Positions 48,030-56,937 of a stretch of 64,000 bases of DNA are shown one piece after another (the stretch's first letter is position 1; every line of letters starts with the position of its first letter). The translations under genes and the position numbers were made by a program. The notes under the pieces were generated by a model, which had not been told where the DNA came from, searched no databases, and was given only the letters and a program-made list of their open reading frames with translations. Source of the DNA: Fibrobacter succinogenes (GTDB taxonomy: Bacteria; Fibrobacterota; Fibrobacteria; Fibrobacterales; Fibrobacteraceae); assembly GCA_902779055.1 (NCBI GenBank), contig CACZAD010000014.1, positions 55,988-119,987 on the forward strand. Direction: 5' to 3'.

Positions 48030-51020
48030 ATGATGATGTTTAAAATTGGTCAGCGCTACGTTAGCCAAGCCGAGCCCACCCTGGGGCTTGGTATTGTTTC
48101 CGAAGTCCAGGGCCGTACTGTCAAGATTTTGTTCCCCTCGATCGGTCAAGCTCGAATTTATAGGACCGAAGAGGCTCCTATTGAACGTTTTGTGTTGCAG
48201 GTGGGGGAGTCCGTCAAAAGCGAAAAGGGCATATCCTTTGTCGTAGACTCCGTTCGTGAAGAATCGGGGCTTATGATTTATGTCGCACGCAACGGAAAGG
48301 AAATGAAGGAATCCGAGCTGAGTTCGAAGATTTCGACGGCTCGACCGGCGGTGCTTTTTAAGGCCCTTGCCGATGATGAAACTTGCTCGTCCCGCGATTT
48401 TTTGCGTCACGAAGATGCGATGGACATGTATTACAAGTGGCTTGCTTCGCCAGTTCGCGGCATGATTGGTCCGCGCGTGAACATGATCCCGCACCAGTAT
48501 TACCTTTGCTACCGCGCTTGCTCGAGTTCGACGCTCCCGAGGCTCATGCTTTCGGATGAAGTGGGCCTGGGTAAGACGATTGAAGCGGGCATGATTTGGC
48601 ATGCGCTTAAGTCGAGAGGTCGTATCCAACGTACGCTCGTGATTGTCCCGGAAACGCTGAAGCACCAGTGGATGATTGAAATGAAGCGCCGTTTCAACCA
48701 GCTCTTTACGCTGGTGGATGAAGGCTACATCCGCGGCTTGTTTGTCGGTGTCGCTAAAGACGAGACGAAACCCAATCCGTTCTTGCAGAGCAACGACATC
48801 ATCGTGTCCATCGACTTTTTGATGGCGCAGCCTGCACTTATCGAAGACTTGCTTAAGACGAACTGGGATATGACCATCATTGACGAAGCCCACCATCTGG
48901 TGTGCGAGGATGGTTTTACGAGCCACGAGTACATGCTTGCGAACAGGGTGATTGCTCGTTCGAAGGGCGTTCTTCTTTTGACGGGTACGCCTTTGCAGCT
49001 CCATCCGGAATCGCAGTTCAACCGACTCAAGATGCTTGATCCGGTGCGCTTTGCCGATTATAACGATTTCATCAAGGACCAGGAAACGTACCTCAAGTTG
49101 GTGCGTGACCTGAACAAGCTCCCTACCGATCCGAGCCATCAGATGAGCTGGGACGACTTGTACGAATGCGTTCCGAAGAACTCGAAGATCCGTCCGTGGC
49201 TCGAACAGGAAAACTCGAAGTCGATGACGGCAGGCGAATGGATGCGCCGCATTGTCGATGGCATGGGTACGGGCTCCGTGGTGTTCCGCAATACGCGTAA
49301 GGGCGTGGGCGGATTCCCGAAGCGTGTTCTCGACGAAATCCCGCTGGAACCGAATCCCGCCTATCGTGAAATGGTCGATCTGGCTGCTGACAGGGATTTG
49401 GAAGCTTCGACGGATATCCAGGAAAACGGCCTCCTCTGCACGAGGTTCTCCGATGCTTGGCATTTGGATGAACGCTTTGAATGGCTCAAGGGATTCCTCA
49501 AGGAATACAAGAACGAAAAGGTTTTGCTGATTTGCGAATCGATCCAGGTGGTGCAGGCGCTCGAAACGTTACTCAATGAATTTTTGGGCGAGGGCGCTTT
49601 CGTGATGTTCCACGAAGATATGAGCATTATGGCCCGCGACAAGGCTGCTGCAAACTTCAGCAGGCCTGATGGCGCGAACTTGCTTATCGCTTCTGAAATT
49701 GGTTCCGAAGGTCGTAACTTCCAGTTCTCGCATCATTTGATTCTGTTTGACCTTCCGCTCGATGCGGCTCTCGTGGAACAGCGTATTGGCCGTTTGGACC
49801 GTATCGGTCAGGAAAAGGACATTATCGTCCATGTGCCTTACGTAAAGGGCTCCGGTCAGGAAGTGATGTTCCGCTGGTACCACGAAGGCCTGAACTCCTT
49901 TGGCGCTCCGCTGATGAGCGGTGGCGAACTCTTCCTCAAGTACACGGAAGCGTTGATTGAAGCTCTTGCGACTCCGAAGGCTAGCCTCGAACGGTTCGTG
50001 AAGGAAGTGATTCCGCAAGTCAAGAAAGACTGCGAACTCATGCGCAAGAATATCGAGAACGGCCGCGACCGCTTGTTGGAATTCAATTCCCGCAATCCTG
50101 AAAAGGCCAAGGAAATCACGGATGAGATTAGAAAGCTCGATGCCGAACCGGAACTCAAGAACCTCGTGTTCGATTCCTTGATGAATCGCGGGCTTGATGT
50201 TGAAAAGAGTTCTGTGCCGGGATGCTTCCTCATTACGATGGGACCGCAGGTTGAAGCGGGATCCGTGCCGGGTATGCCGGAAATGGGAACGGGCGTGTAT
50301 AGCGCCGGTGGTGGCCGCGTGAACAGCCAGACCGATTTGTGCGGTGAAGGCGGTGGTGATTCGGACGGTGACGGTCGAATCAACGGCGGCAATTGTATGA
50401 CGGTGACGTTTGATCGCGATGTGGCGATGACGCACGACGACATTGAATTTATCAGTCTTGACCATCCGCTGGCTCAGGGCGTGTTCGATCACGAAACGAG
50501 CCTGGGACACGGTACGGTGGCTTGCGCTATTTGGCCGAACTCCGGAATGCGTGGTCTTATGATGCAGTACAACTTTGCTGTGGAACTGCCTGTGTCCGAA
50601 GAATGGGGCTGTGCCGACATTGCCGGTCCTAAGTACATCAAGGTGCTTTTGGATGCAAAGGGCGAGAACCAGTCAGGTCACTTTGAAGCGCTTTTGAATG
50701 CTGCTCTTAAGGATGTGGGCATGCCGCAGGGCAATGCCGCTGTCGATATGACGCTCCGTTACTTTGCTAAGGATGGCCTTGCAAAGGCTCGCCTGATTGT
50801 TTCGGAACAGGCTAAGAAGTATGCTGAAGAAGCGGCTAATGCCGTGGAAGCCCGTTCGGAACAGGAATACCAGCGTATGAACCACTTGCTCTCGATGCGA
50901 GGCAAGGCGGGAACGAGTGAGGCTTTGAAGCAGCTTCGCAAGAATGTGCAGGAACGCAAGAAGGTGGTCTCGACACCGCAACTTCGTTTGGATGCAATTC
51001 GCCTGGTGGTGTGCAAGTAA
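48030..51020 (+). CDS. rapA: RNA polymerase-associated Swi2/Snf2 protein RapA
   Basis: A 996-aa ATPase that recycles stalled RNA polymerase. N-terminal Tudor-like region (FKIGQRYVSQAEPTLGLGIVSEVQGRTVKILFP), IPHQ at the Q motif, Walker A DEVGLGKTIEAG (about 176-187), DEAHHLV (about 285-291), a helicase C-lobe with SEIGSEGRNFQFSHHLILFDLP and EQRIGRLDRIGQ, and the RapA C-terminal domain. A Gly/Asp-rich insert (about 745-790) includes DSDGDGRING (777-786), which looks like an EF-hand calcium loop. No good SD; three ATG in a row at 48030. Confidence 0.93.
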   Translation: MMMFKIGQRYVSQAEPTLGLGIVSEVQGRTVKILFPSIGQARIYRTEEAPIERFVLQVGESVKSEKGISFVVDSVREESGLMIYVARNGKEMKESELSSKISTARPAVLFKALADDETCSSRDFLRHEDAMDMYYKWLASPVRGMIGPRVNMIPHQYYLCYRACSSSTLPRLMLSDEVGLGKTIEAGMIWHALKSRGRIQRTLVIVPETLKHQWMIEMKRRFNQLFTLVDEGYIRGLFVGVAKDETKPNPFLQSNDIIVSIDFLMAQPALIEDLLKTNWDMTIIDEAHHLVCEDGFTSHEYMLANRVIARSKGVLLLTGTPLQLHPESQFNRLKMLDPVRFADYNDFIKDQETYLKLVRDLNKLPTDPSHQMSWDDLYECVPKNSKIRPWLEQENSKSMTAGEWMRRIVDGMGTGSVVFRNTRKGVGGFPKRVLDEIPLEPNPAYREMVDLAADRDLEASTDIQENGLLCTRFSDAWHLDERFEWLKGFLKEYKNEKVLLICESIQVVQALETLLNEFLGEGAFVMFHEDMSIMARDKAAANFSRPDGANLLIASEIGSEGRNFQFSHHLILFDLPLDAALVEQRIGRLDRIGQEKDIIVHVPYVKGSGQEVMFRWYHEGLNSFGAPLMSGGELFLKYTEALIEALATPKASLERFVKEVIPQVKKDCELMRKNIENGRDRLLEFNSRNPEKAKEITDEIRKLDAEPELKNLVFDSLMNRGLDVEKSSVPGCFLITMGPQVEAGSVPGMPEMGTGVYSAGGGRVNSQTDLCGEGGGDSDGDGRINGGNCMTVTFDRDVAMTHDDIEFISLDHPLAQGVFDHETSLGHGTVACAIWPNSGMRGLMMQYNFAVELPVSEEWGCADIAGPKYIKVLLDAKGENQSGHFEALLNAALKDVGMPQGNAAVDMTLRYFAKDGLAKARLIVSEQAKKYAEEAANAVEARSEQEYQRMNHLLSMRGKAGTSEALKQLRKNVQERKKVVSTPQLRLDAIRLVVCK

Positions 51021-51045
51021 ACTATTGACTAATAACTAACGACTG
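51021..51045. repeat. Short-repeat array before proB
   Basis: AACTATTGACTAATAACTAA then CGACT fills the 29-base gap between rapA and proB. Same style as the TTAGTGGT/CCTACT arrays, ending five bases before the ATG and leaving no SD. Confidence 0.5.
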
Positions 51046-51049
51046 AAAA

Positions 51050-52189
51050 ATGAGTGAATTAAGAAAGAACATTTTAGATGAAGCCCGCCGCGTGGTGGTA
51101 AAGATTGGATCCCGTATTCTCGTGGATTCCGAGCGTGGTGGCGTTCGTACGCGTTATATCCAGAAACTTGCCGATTCCGTGGCTCGCTTGATGGATGCTG
51201 GCAAGGAAGTCGTCATTGTCACGAGTGGTGCTGTGGGCACTGGTATGGCTGAACTGGGTTATGCCCAAAAGCCGACCGTGCTTGCCGAAAAGCAGGCTTG
51301 TGCTGCAGTGGGCCAGATTGACTTGATGTACGCTTACCGCGAAATGTTCCGCTGGGTGCAACTCTCCGTCGGTCAGATTCTCTTGTCTGCAGAAGACTTC
51401 CGCGACCGCGCACGTTACAAGAATTTGCAGAACACCATCAAGGCGATGCTTGCCCGTAAGATTGTTCCGATCATTAACGAAAACGACTCCTTGGCTGTCG
51501 CCGAAATCAAGGTGGGCGATAACGACAAACTCTCGAGCGATGTGGCGCTGTTCTTAGATGCTGACTTGCTCCTCATCTTTACGGATGAAGATGGCTTGTT
51601 CGATGACAATCCGAAGAAGAATCCGAACGCCCGTTTGTTGAACTTTGTTCCTGAAATCACGCCTGCCATTTTGGCATTGGCCGGAAAGCCCGGCGAGGCC
51701 GGGTCCGCCGTCAGTACCGGCGGTATGAGGAGCAAGCTCGAAGCCATTCGCAATGTGACGAAGAGTGGCGCGAATGCGTTCCTCGCTAGCGGTATGAAGG
51801 TGCTCCCGCATCAGGTGTTCTTTGAAAATGCTACAGGTACGTTGTTTGCTGGTTCCAAGAAAAAACTCAATAGCCGTCAGCGCTGGCTCAGCTTCATTAC
51901 GACGCCGCGTGGAAGCGTGATTGTCGATGAAGGCGGCGTGAAGGCTTTGCGTGAAAATCATTCGAGCTTGTTGCCGGTGGGCGTGATTGCGGTACAGAAG
52001 CATTTCGACAAGGGCGACTTGATTGAAGTCCAGGACGAAAAGAAGAATCCTGTGGCTCGCGGTGTCGCTGGTTTTGATAGCGAAACGCTCAAGCTTGTAC
52101 TCCGCAAGAAAACTGCCCAGGTGCACGAAATCTTGGGTAAGAATGTTCCTGATGAACTTATCCACAAGAACGACTTGGTTGTATTCTAA
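51050..52189 (+). CDS. proB: Glutamate 5-kinase
   Basis: A 379-aa enzyme that phosphorylates glutamate for proline synthesis. Amino-acid kinase domain (1-260): VVKIGSRILV, VIVTSGAVGTGMAELG, IINENDSLAV, VGDNDKLSSDVALFLDADLLLIFTDEDGLFDDNP and GSAVSTGGMRSKLEA. The C-terminal PUA domain (about 285-375) includes GSVIVDEGGVKALRENHSSLLPVGV. proA is not in the window. The short-repeat array in front probably makes it a separate transcription unit or a coupled one. Confidence 0.95.
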   Translation: MSELRKNILDEARRVVVKIGSRILVDSERGGVRTRYIQKLADSVARLMDAGKEVVIVTSGAVGTGMAELGYAQKPTVLAEKQACAAVGQIDLMYAYREMFRWVQLSVGQILLSAEDFRDRARYKNLQNTIKAMLARKIVPIINENDSLAVAEIKVGDNDKLSSDVALFLDADLLLIFTDEDGLFDDNPKKNPNARLLNFVPEITPAILALAGKPGEAGSAVSTGGMRSKLEAIRNVTKSGANAFLASGMKVLPHQVFFENATGTLFAGSKKKLNSRQRWLSFITTPRGSVIVDEGGVKALRENHSSLLPVGVIAVQKHFDKGDLIEVQDEKKNPVARGVAGFDSETLKLVLRKKTAQVHEILGKNVPDELIHKNDLVVF

Positions 52190-52230
52190 CTAGGTGACTT
52201 TAGACCGCTTTAGACAAAAGGATCAAACGT

Positions 52231-52935
52231 ATGGCTGAAGATCAGAATGTCGAAGAACTGGCCGAAGAATCGGCGGAACTCCCGAAAGTTGAAAGTAGGG
52301 AAGACCTGGCTCGCATTATACAGGCGCTTGTGTTTGCGTCTCCGGATGTCGTGACGCTCAAGAAGCTTCGCGAAATTCTCGGTGACTTCTTGGACGCACG
52401 TTCTGTGGCCGATGCGCTCATCACAGCGAACGATTCTTTGAACAAGATTCAGTCTCCGTTTGAAATTGTGGAACAGGCGGGCGGTTATCGCTTTAGAACA
52501 CGTGCAAAGTATTATCCGTGGGTGCGCAAGCTCTTCCCGGAAGCAAATGCAAGACGCCTTTCGCAGGCGGCTCTTGAAACGCTTGCCGTGATTGCTTACC
52601 AGCAGCCGATTACGAAGGCTGCGATTGAACAGGTTCGTGGCGTTTCGTCTGCGGATGGTCCGATCCGTAACTTGCTCGACAAGGGCTTTATTACTCTGGG
52701 CGCACGCGCTGAAACGGTTGGTAACCCCTATACTTACGTGACCACGCAGGAATTTTTGAAATACTTTGGTATCAATCGCATTCCGGAAGACTTGCCGCGC
52801 TTGCGCGAATTCAGTGAACTTTTGGAAGCGGGCGCTCTGGTGCCGCAGTACTCCAAGCCCGATAACGCTCCGGAAGAACCGACTCCGCTCGAAGAATCGA
52901 CTGACCAGATTGAATTGTCTATGGGAGATGCTTAA
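52231..52935 (+). CDS. scpB: Segregation and condensation protein B
   Basis: A 234-aa kleisin-associated winged-helix protein of the SMC-ScpAB condensin. Core: IIQALVFASPDVVTLKKLREIL, YRFRTRAKYYPWVRKLF, RRLSQAALETLAVIAYQQPITKAAIEQVRGVSSADGPIRNLLDKGFI and YVTTQEFLKYFGI. Acidic tails at both ends. The stop overlaps the apparent mutS start (TAATG). Confidence 0.94.
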   Translation: MAEDQNVEELAEESAELPKVESREDLARIIQALVFASPDVVTLKKLREILGDFLDARSVADALITANDSLNKIQSPFEIVEQAGGYRFRTRAKYYPWVRKLFPEANARRLSQAALETLAVIAYQQPITKAAIEQVRGVSSADGPIRNLLDKGFITLGARAETVGNPYTYVTTQEFLKYFGINRIPEDLPRLREFSELLEAGALVPQYSKPDNAPEEPTPLEESTDQIELSMGDA

Positions 52936-55542
52936 TGGCCGTTACTCCGTTGATGCAGCTGCATTTTGTTTTTCCGCATGGGCGACTTCTTTGAACTTTT
53001 TGAAGATGACGCTGTAATCGCCTCGAAAATTTTAGGTTTAACGCTCACGAGCCGCAATAACGGCGCTTCCGGTGCAACGCCTTTGTGCGGGTTCCCGCAC
53101 CACGCTGCCGAGCGCTATGTGCCAAAGATGGTGGCTGCCGGCTACCGCATCGCCATTTGCGAACAGGTCGAAGACCCGAAACTCGCAAAGGGCATTGTCA
53201 AGCGCGACATTGTTGAAATCATCAGCGCCGGCACGGCGATGAACGAAGAAAACCTCAATGCAAAAGAGGCAAACTACCTTTGCGCTTATGTGCCTGCGAC
53301 AAGCGATGATGGCAAGGGCGGAAACGGGGACGTGGCGGCATTTGCGATTGCCGATGTGACGACGGGTTACTTGGCCACGTGCCGTAGCAGTGTGCAGGCT
53401 TTTGAATGCGAATTCAGCCGCCGCATGCCCAAGGAAATCGTGATTCCCGAAGGGACGACGATTCCAGCGGCGATTATGGACTTGATCAAGGCGGAAAACG
53501 TCTTGGTCACCGAACTCCCTGCTATTTTGTTTGCAGAAGACCAGGCAAAGGATGTGCTCTTTACGCACTTCAAGGTCGAAGCGCTTGATGGCCTTGGTTT
53601 GGATGGTCGCGTTTTTGAAACGTCTGTGACGGGTGCGTTGCTCCAGTATTTGATCAACCAGAAAAAGTCCGAACTGTCGCACTTTACGACGCTCGAAATT
53701 TTGAATCTGGACGATTACATGACGCTCGACCCGAGCACGCTCCGCAATTTGGAACTCGTGCGTCCGCTGAATGCTGACGATTATTCCAGCACACTTTGCT
53801 CGGTGCTCGACTTTACGGTGACGGCGATGGGTGGGCGTACGCTCAAGGACTGGGTGAGCCATCCGTTGATTGCTGTGGACCGCATCCGCGAACGCGAAGA
53901 AGCGGTGGGCGAACTTGTCCAGAATCCTGTGGCGCTTGACGAACTCAAGGAATCCTTGACGTCGATTCTCGATATGGAACGCTTGATGGGCCGTGTCGGT
54001 AGCGGTCGTGCAAATGCGCGTGACCTTGCTGGAATGGGACGTTCTCTTTCGCAGGCATCAAAGGTCGCTGACGTTTTGGAAGGCTTGCATGCGCCGCTTT
54101 TTGAAGGGCTGCGCGAAACGCTGAACGCGGCAAAGGGCCGTGGCGAAGACTTGCTCAAGTACTTCAATGATGACTTGCCGATGACCGTGCGCGAAGGTGG
54201 AATGATCCGCCCGGGTGCAAGTGCTGAACTTGATGCGATGAACGAGGACATCAAGGAACGTCGTGAATGGATTGCGTCTTTGGAAGGTCGCGAACGCGAA
54301 CGCCTCGGAATCCCGTCATTGAAAGTCGGTTACAACCGTGTGTTCGGTTACTACATCGAAATCACGAAGGCGCAGATGGCAAAGGCCACGCAGCCGATTC
54401 CGGATGAGTATATCCGCAAGCAGACAACGGTGAACGGCGAACGCTATATCACGCCTGAGATGAAGGAATGCGAATCCGTCATCAGCAATGCCGAAGTCAA
54501 CATCCATGCGCTGGAATACAAGATTTTCTGCGAACTTCGCGAACGCGTGAATAGCTGGCGTGCCGAACTCCAGGGCATTGCCGATGCGATTGCCCGCGTG
54601 GATAGCTTGTATAGCTTTGCCCGAGCGGCCCGCAAGTACAATTACGTTTGCCCGGAAGTTTTTGAAGGAACGGGTATTGAAATTCGCGGCGGTTTCCATC
54701 CGGTGATTGTCGCGGTGAACCCCGATTTGAACTTTATTCCGAACGATGTGACGCTCTCGCCGGATGGTACGCGACTGATGCTCATTACAGGCCCGAACAT
54801 GGCCGGTAAATCGACGTACTTGCGCCAGACAGGGCTCATTGTGCTCATGGCGCAAATTGGCTGCTTTGTGCCTGCTGAAAGTGCCCGCATTGGCGTGGTG
54901 GACCGCATCTTTACGCGTGTGGGCGCAAGCGACCGCTTGAGCCGTGGCCTCAGTACGTTCATGGTCGAGATGATTGAAACGGCGAACATTTTGCGCAATG
55001 CGACTCCGCATAGCCTTGTGCTGCTCGATGAAATCGGTCGCGGTACGAGTACGTTTGACGGCCTCTCGATTGCGTGGGCGATTGTCGAAACGCTCCATAG
55101 CGAACCTGCACGTATGGCGCTCACGCTGTTTGCAACGCACTATCACGAATTGACGGGACTTGTGGAATCGCTTGAACACGCTGGCAATTTCCAAGTTGCC
55201 GTGCAGGAAAAGGGCGACAAGCTCACGTTCTTGCATAAGATTCTCGAAGGCGCTTGCGATTCGAGCTATGGTATTCACGTGGCCGAGATGGCGGGGCTCC
55301 CACCTAACGTGGTGCGCCGAGCTCGCAAGATTTTGCTCCGTTTGGAAAAGCAGAAGATTGACCCGAGCGACGAGGCGCAAAACAAGAAAATCAAGGCGCA
55401 GCCGCAGATGGACTTGTTTGCACCGCCAGACGAGAACACGCTCTTGCTCAAGGATGAAATTCGCAGGCTTAAGCCCGAGGAAATGACTCCGATGCAAGCG
55501 CTGCAACGCCTCATGGACTTGAAGGAAAATTACGGGAAGTAA
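52935..55542 (+). pseudogene. mutS: DNA mismatch repair protein MutS, 5' end frameshifted
   Basis: From 52966 an 858-aa MutS is open: mismatch-binding F-x-E in GDFFELF, connector, lever and clamp, Walker A TGPNMAGKSTYLRQ, VLLDEIGRGTSTFDG and FATHYHEL. MutS normally begins like M..TP-MMQQY then about ten residues then ILFFRMGDF. Here ATG 52935 (overlapping scpB) encodes MAVTPLMQ in a different frame, which stops after 19 codons; the next bases resume as CILFFRMGDFF in frame +1. About ten conserved codons plus a non-multiple of three appear deleted at a perfect ATGCAGCTGCAT palindrome (52953-52964). Translation could only begin at TTG 52966 or ATG 52978, both without SD. Either a real mutation (possible mutator) or an assembly error. 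Confidence 0.75.
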
Positions 55543-55543
55543 A

Positions 55544-55570
55544 AGTGGTTAGTAAGCAGTGGTTAGTAAA
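55544..55570. repeat. AGTGGTTAGTAA short-repeat array after mutS
   Basis: AAGTGGTTAGTAAGCAGTGG then TTAGTAA starts at the mutS stop. Mirrors the array placed right after the pcrA stop at 18283. Confidence 0.65.
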
Positions 55571-55587
55571 CAGGAATGTAAAAATGC

Positions 55588-55720
55588 GTGTCATTCCCGA
55601 CTTGATTTCTTTGACTACTTGCAGCTATGCTGCTTAGTAGTCATGATCCGCGTATGGGGAGGGAATCGCCTTTTCTCCTTTCAAAAGAAGGAAATGCCCG
55701 TTCGGTGATGGGCATGACAT
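55588..55720. repeat. Palindromic element with TGTCAT..CCC/GGGCATGACA ends
   Basis: Starts TGTCATTCCCGACTTGATTT, has a GCAGCTATGCTGC hairpin, then TGATCCGCGTATGGGGAGGG, an AAGAAGG/CCTTTC pairing region, and ends GATGGGCATGACA, giving terminal inverted repeats TGTCATxCCC/GGGCATGACA. The first 85 bases match the hrpB-internal repeat (28346-28432). Confidence 0.75.
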
Positions 55721-55730
55721 TGCCAAAACT

Positions 55731-55759
55731 TTCTACTGCCTACTTCTAACTTCCTACTA
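55731..55759. repeat. CTACTTCTAACTTCCTACT short-repeat array
   Basis: Closes the 221-base gap after mutS, ending four bases before the ATG of the HD-domain gene, as the similar arrays do before gatC and folC. Confidence 0.65.
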
Positions 55760-55763
55760 AACT

Positions 55764-56267
55764 ATGATCGATTTCGCGGCTTTAATGAACTTTGCTTTTG
55801 AGAATCGGCTCTACGAGTCCGAGGTTCATGGCATTGTGCATTGGCATCAGGTGGAGTACAATGGACTTCTCCTGGCGAAAAAGACCGGCGCCGATATTGA
55901 CGTGGTGCGCCTGTTTGCTATTTTTCATGATTCGCAACGCTTGGATGATGCGTACGACCGTGAACATGGCGCTCGTGGCGCGGAATTTGCAAAGCGTTGC
56001 CGTGAAGAAAAGCGCTTTGAGATTGATGACGAGCGCTTTGGCTGGCTTTATGATGCTTGCCGCCTCCACACGATTCAGCCGCGTACGGGAATTGTTACGA
56101 TTGACACTTGCTTTGATGCAGACCGCTTGGATTTGGGCCGTGTCGGGTTTCCGCTGGATCCCAAGAAAATGGCGACGGAATGGGGTGCAAAAATAGCCCA
56201 GAAGTCTCTTACTTCGGGCTATTCCGTATTCCACATGCGCGAATGGATCCGCACATTGGTGCTTTAA
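55764..56267 (+). CDS. HD-domain phosphohydrolase-like protein
   Basis: A 167-aa soluble protein. HGIVHWHQVEYNGLLLA, then VVRLFAIFHDSQRLDDAYDREHGARGAEFA, contains an H...HD pair (H56-D57) and a later Asp in DTCFDADRLDLGR (about 118-124). Together these are the metal ligands of HD phosphohydrolases. Substrate unknown (possibly a nucleotide). The gene has no SD; a short-repeat array abuts the ATG. Confidence 0.75.
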   Translation: MIDFAALMNFAFENRLYESEVHGIVHWHQVEYNGLLLAKKTGADIDVVRLFAIFHDSQRLDDAYDREHGARGAEFAKRCREEKRFEIDDERFGWLYDACRLHTIQPRTGIVTIDTCFDADRLDLGRVGFPLDPKKMATEWGAKIAQKSLTSGYSVFHMREWIRTLVL

Positions 56268-56289
56268 TGTCATCCCGTTTTTTTGACGA

Positions 56290-56316
56290 TGTCACCCCGG
56301 ATTTATTCCGGGGTCG
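56290..56316. repeat. CCCCGGA/TCCGGGG hairpin repeat
   Basis: TGTCACCCCGGA-TTTAT-TCCGGGGTCG, almost the reverse complement of 36971-36998. Lies between convergent HD and RidA genes, preceded by a TGTCATCCCG half-element (56270-56280). Confidence 0.7.
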
Positions 56317-56343
56317 GCTTACACAGTTCTAATTACAGATACA

Positions 56344-56811
56344 TTACTCTGCAATCGCTTGGAACGTGCAGCTGATTTCGACGGCGACGTTCTTCGGGAG
56401 TGTCGAAACGCCGACTGCCGTACGGGCGTGCTTTCCATTTTCTCCGAGGATCTGTACGGCAAGTTCGCTTGCGCCGTTCAGCACAATCGGCTGGTCGTGG
56501 AAATCGTTTGCGGACTGCACAAATCCCTGAATCTGAACGAGGCGGAGTGTTTCGCCGGCTTTCAACTGCGTGAGGGCGGCGGCAATGTTGTTCAAGAAGC
56601 AAATCTGTGCGGCTTCCTTTGCTTTTTCAACGGAAATTTGGTTCGGAACTGTGCCTGTAAAAGCAGAAAAGTCGCCCTTCACGGACGGCAACTGCCCAGA
56701 AACAATAATTGTATCGCCAAAACGTGTTGCCGGAACATAGGCGGCAACCGGGGCGGGGCAGGCGGGGAGCGTCAAGCCCAATTCTTGGAATTTAGAGACA
56801 ATTTGACTCAT
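56344..56811 (-). CDS. RidA/YjgF-family protein (long type)
   Basis: About 155 aa from ATG 56811 (SD GGAGAT). RidA proteins deaminate reactive enamines/imines. Seen: GDTIIVSGQLPS, EAAQICFLNNIAAAL, VQIQGFVQSANDFHDQPIVLNGASEL, and the conserved Arg in GKHARTAVGVSTLPKNVAVEISC. The length and the F-x-D-Q-P block place it in the longer YjgF subgroup rather than in 128-aa archetypal RidA, so the exact substrate is uncertain. Confidence 0.87.
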   Translation of the reverse strand: MSQIVSKFQELGLTLPACPAPVAAYVPATRFGDTIIVSGQLPSVKGDFSAFTGTVPNQISVEKAKEAAQICFLNNIAAALTQLKAGETLRLVQIQGFVQSANDFHDQPIVLNGASELAVQILGENGKHARTAVGVSTLPKNVAVEISCTFQAIAE

Positions 56812-56881
56812 GTAATCTCCTTGTTTTTGCGCCTTTAATATACAATAATTGAGATGCGTTTGGGGCATTTATGGTCCGCTA

Positions 56882-56912
56882 AATAAAAAGCCCGCACGTT
56901 TTTGCGTGCGGG
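56882..56912 (-). terminator. Terminator of the MFS/PlsC/acyl-synthetase gene
   Basis: On the minus strand CCCGCACG-CAAAA-CGTGCGGG is followed by CTTTTTATTT. Confidence 0.9.
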
Positions 56913-56937
56913 TATATTCTAAGGCTATTAGTGGCGA

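Noticed and set aside
48021..49463. 480-codon minus-strand frame opposite rapA
   Set aside because: RapA helicase motifs lie on the plus strand; the antisense product has no recognisable domain.
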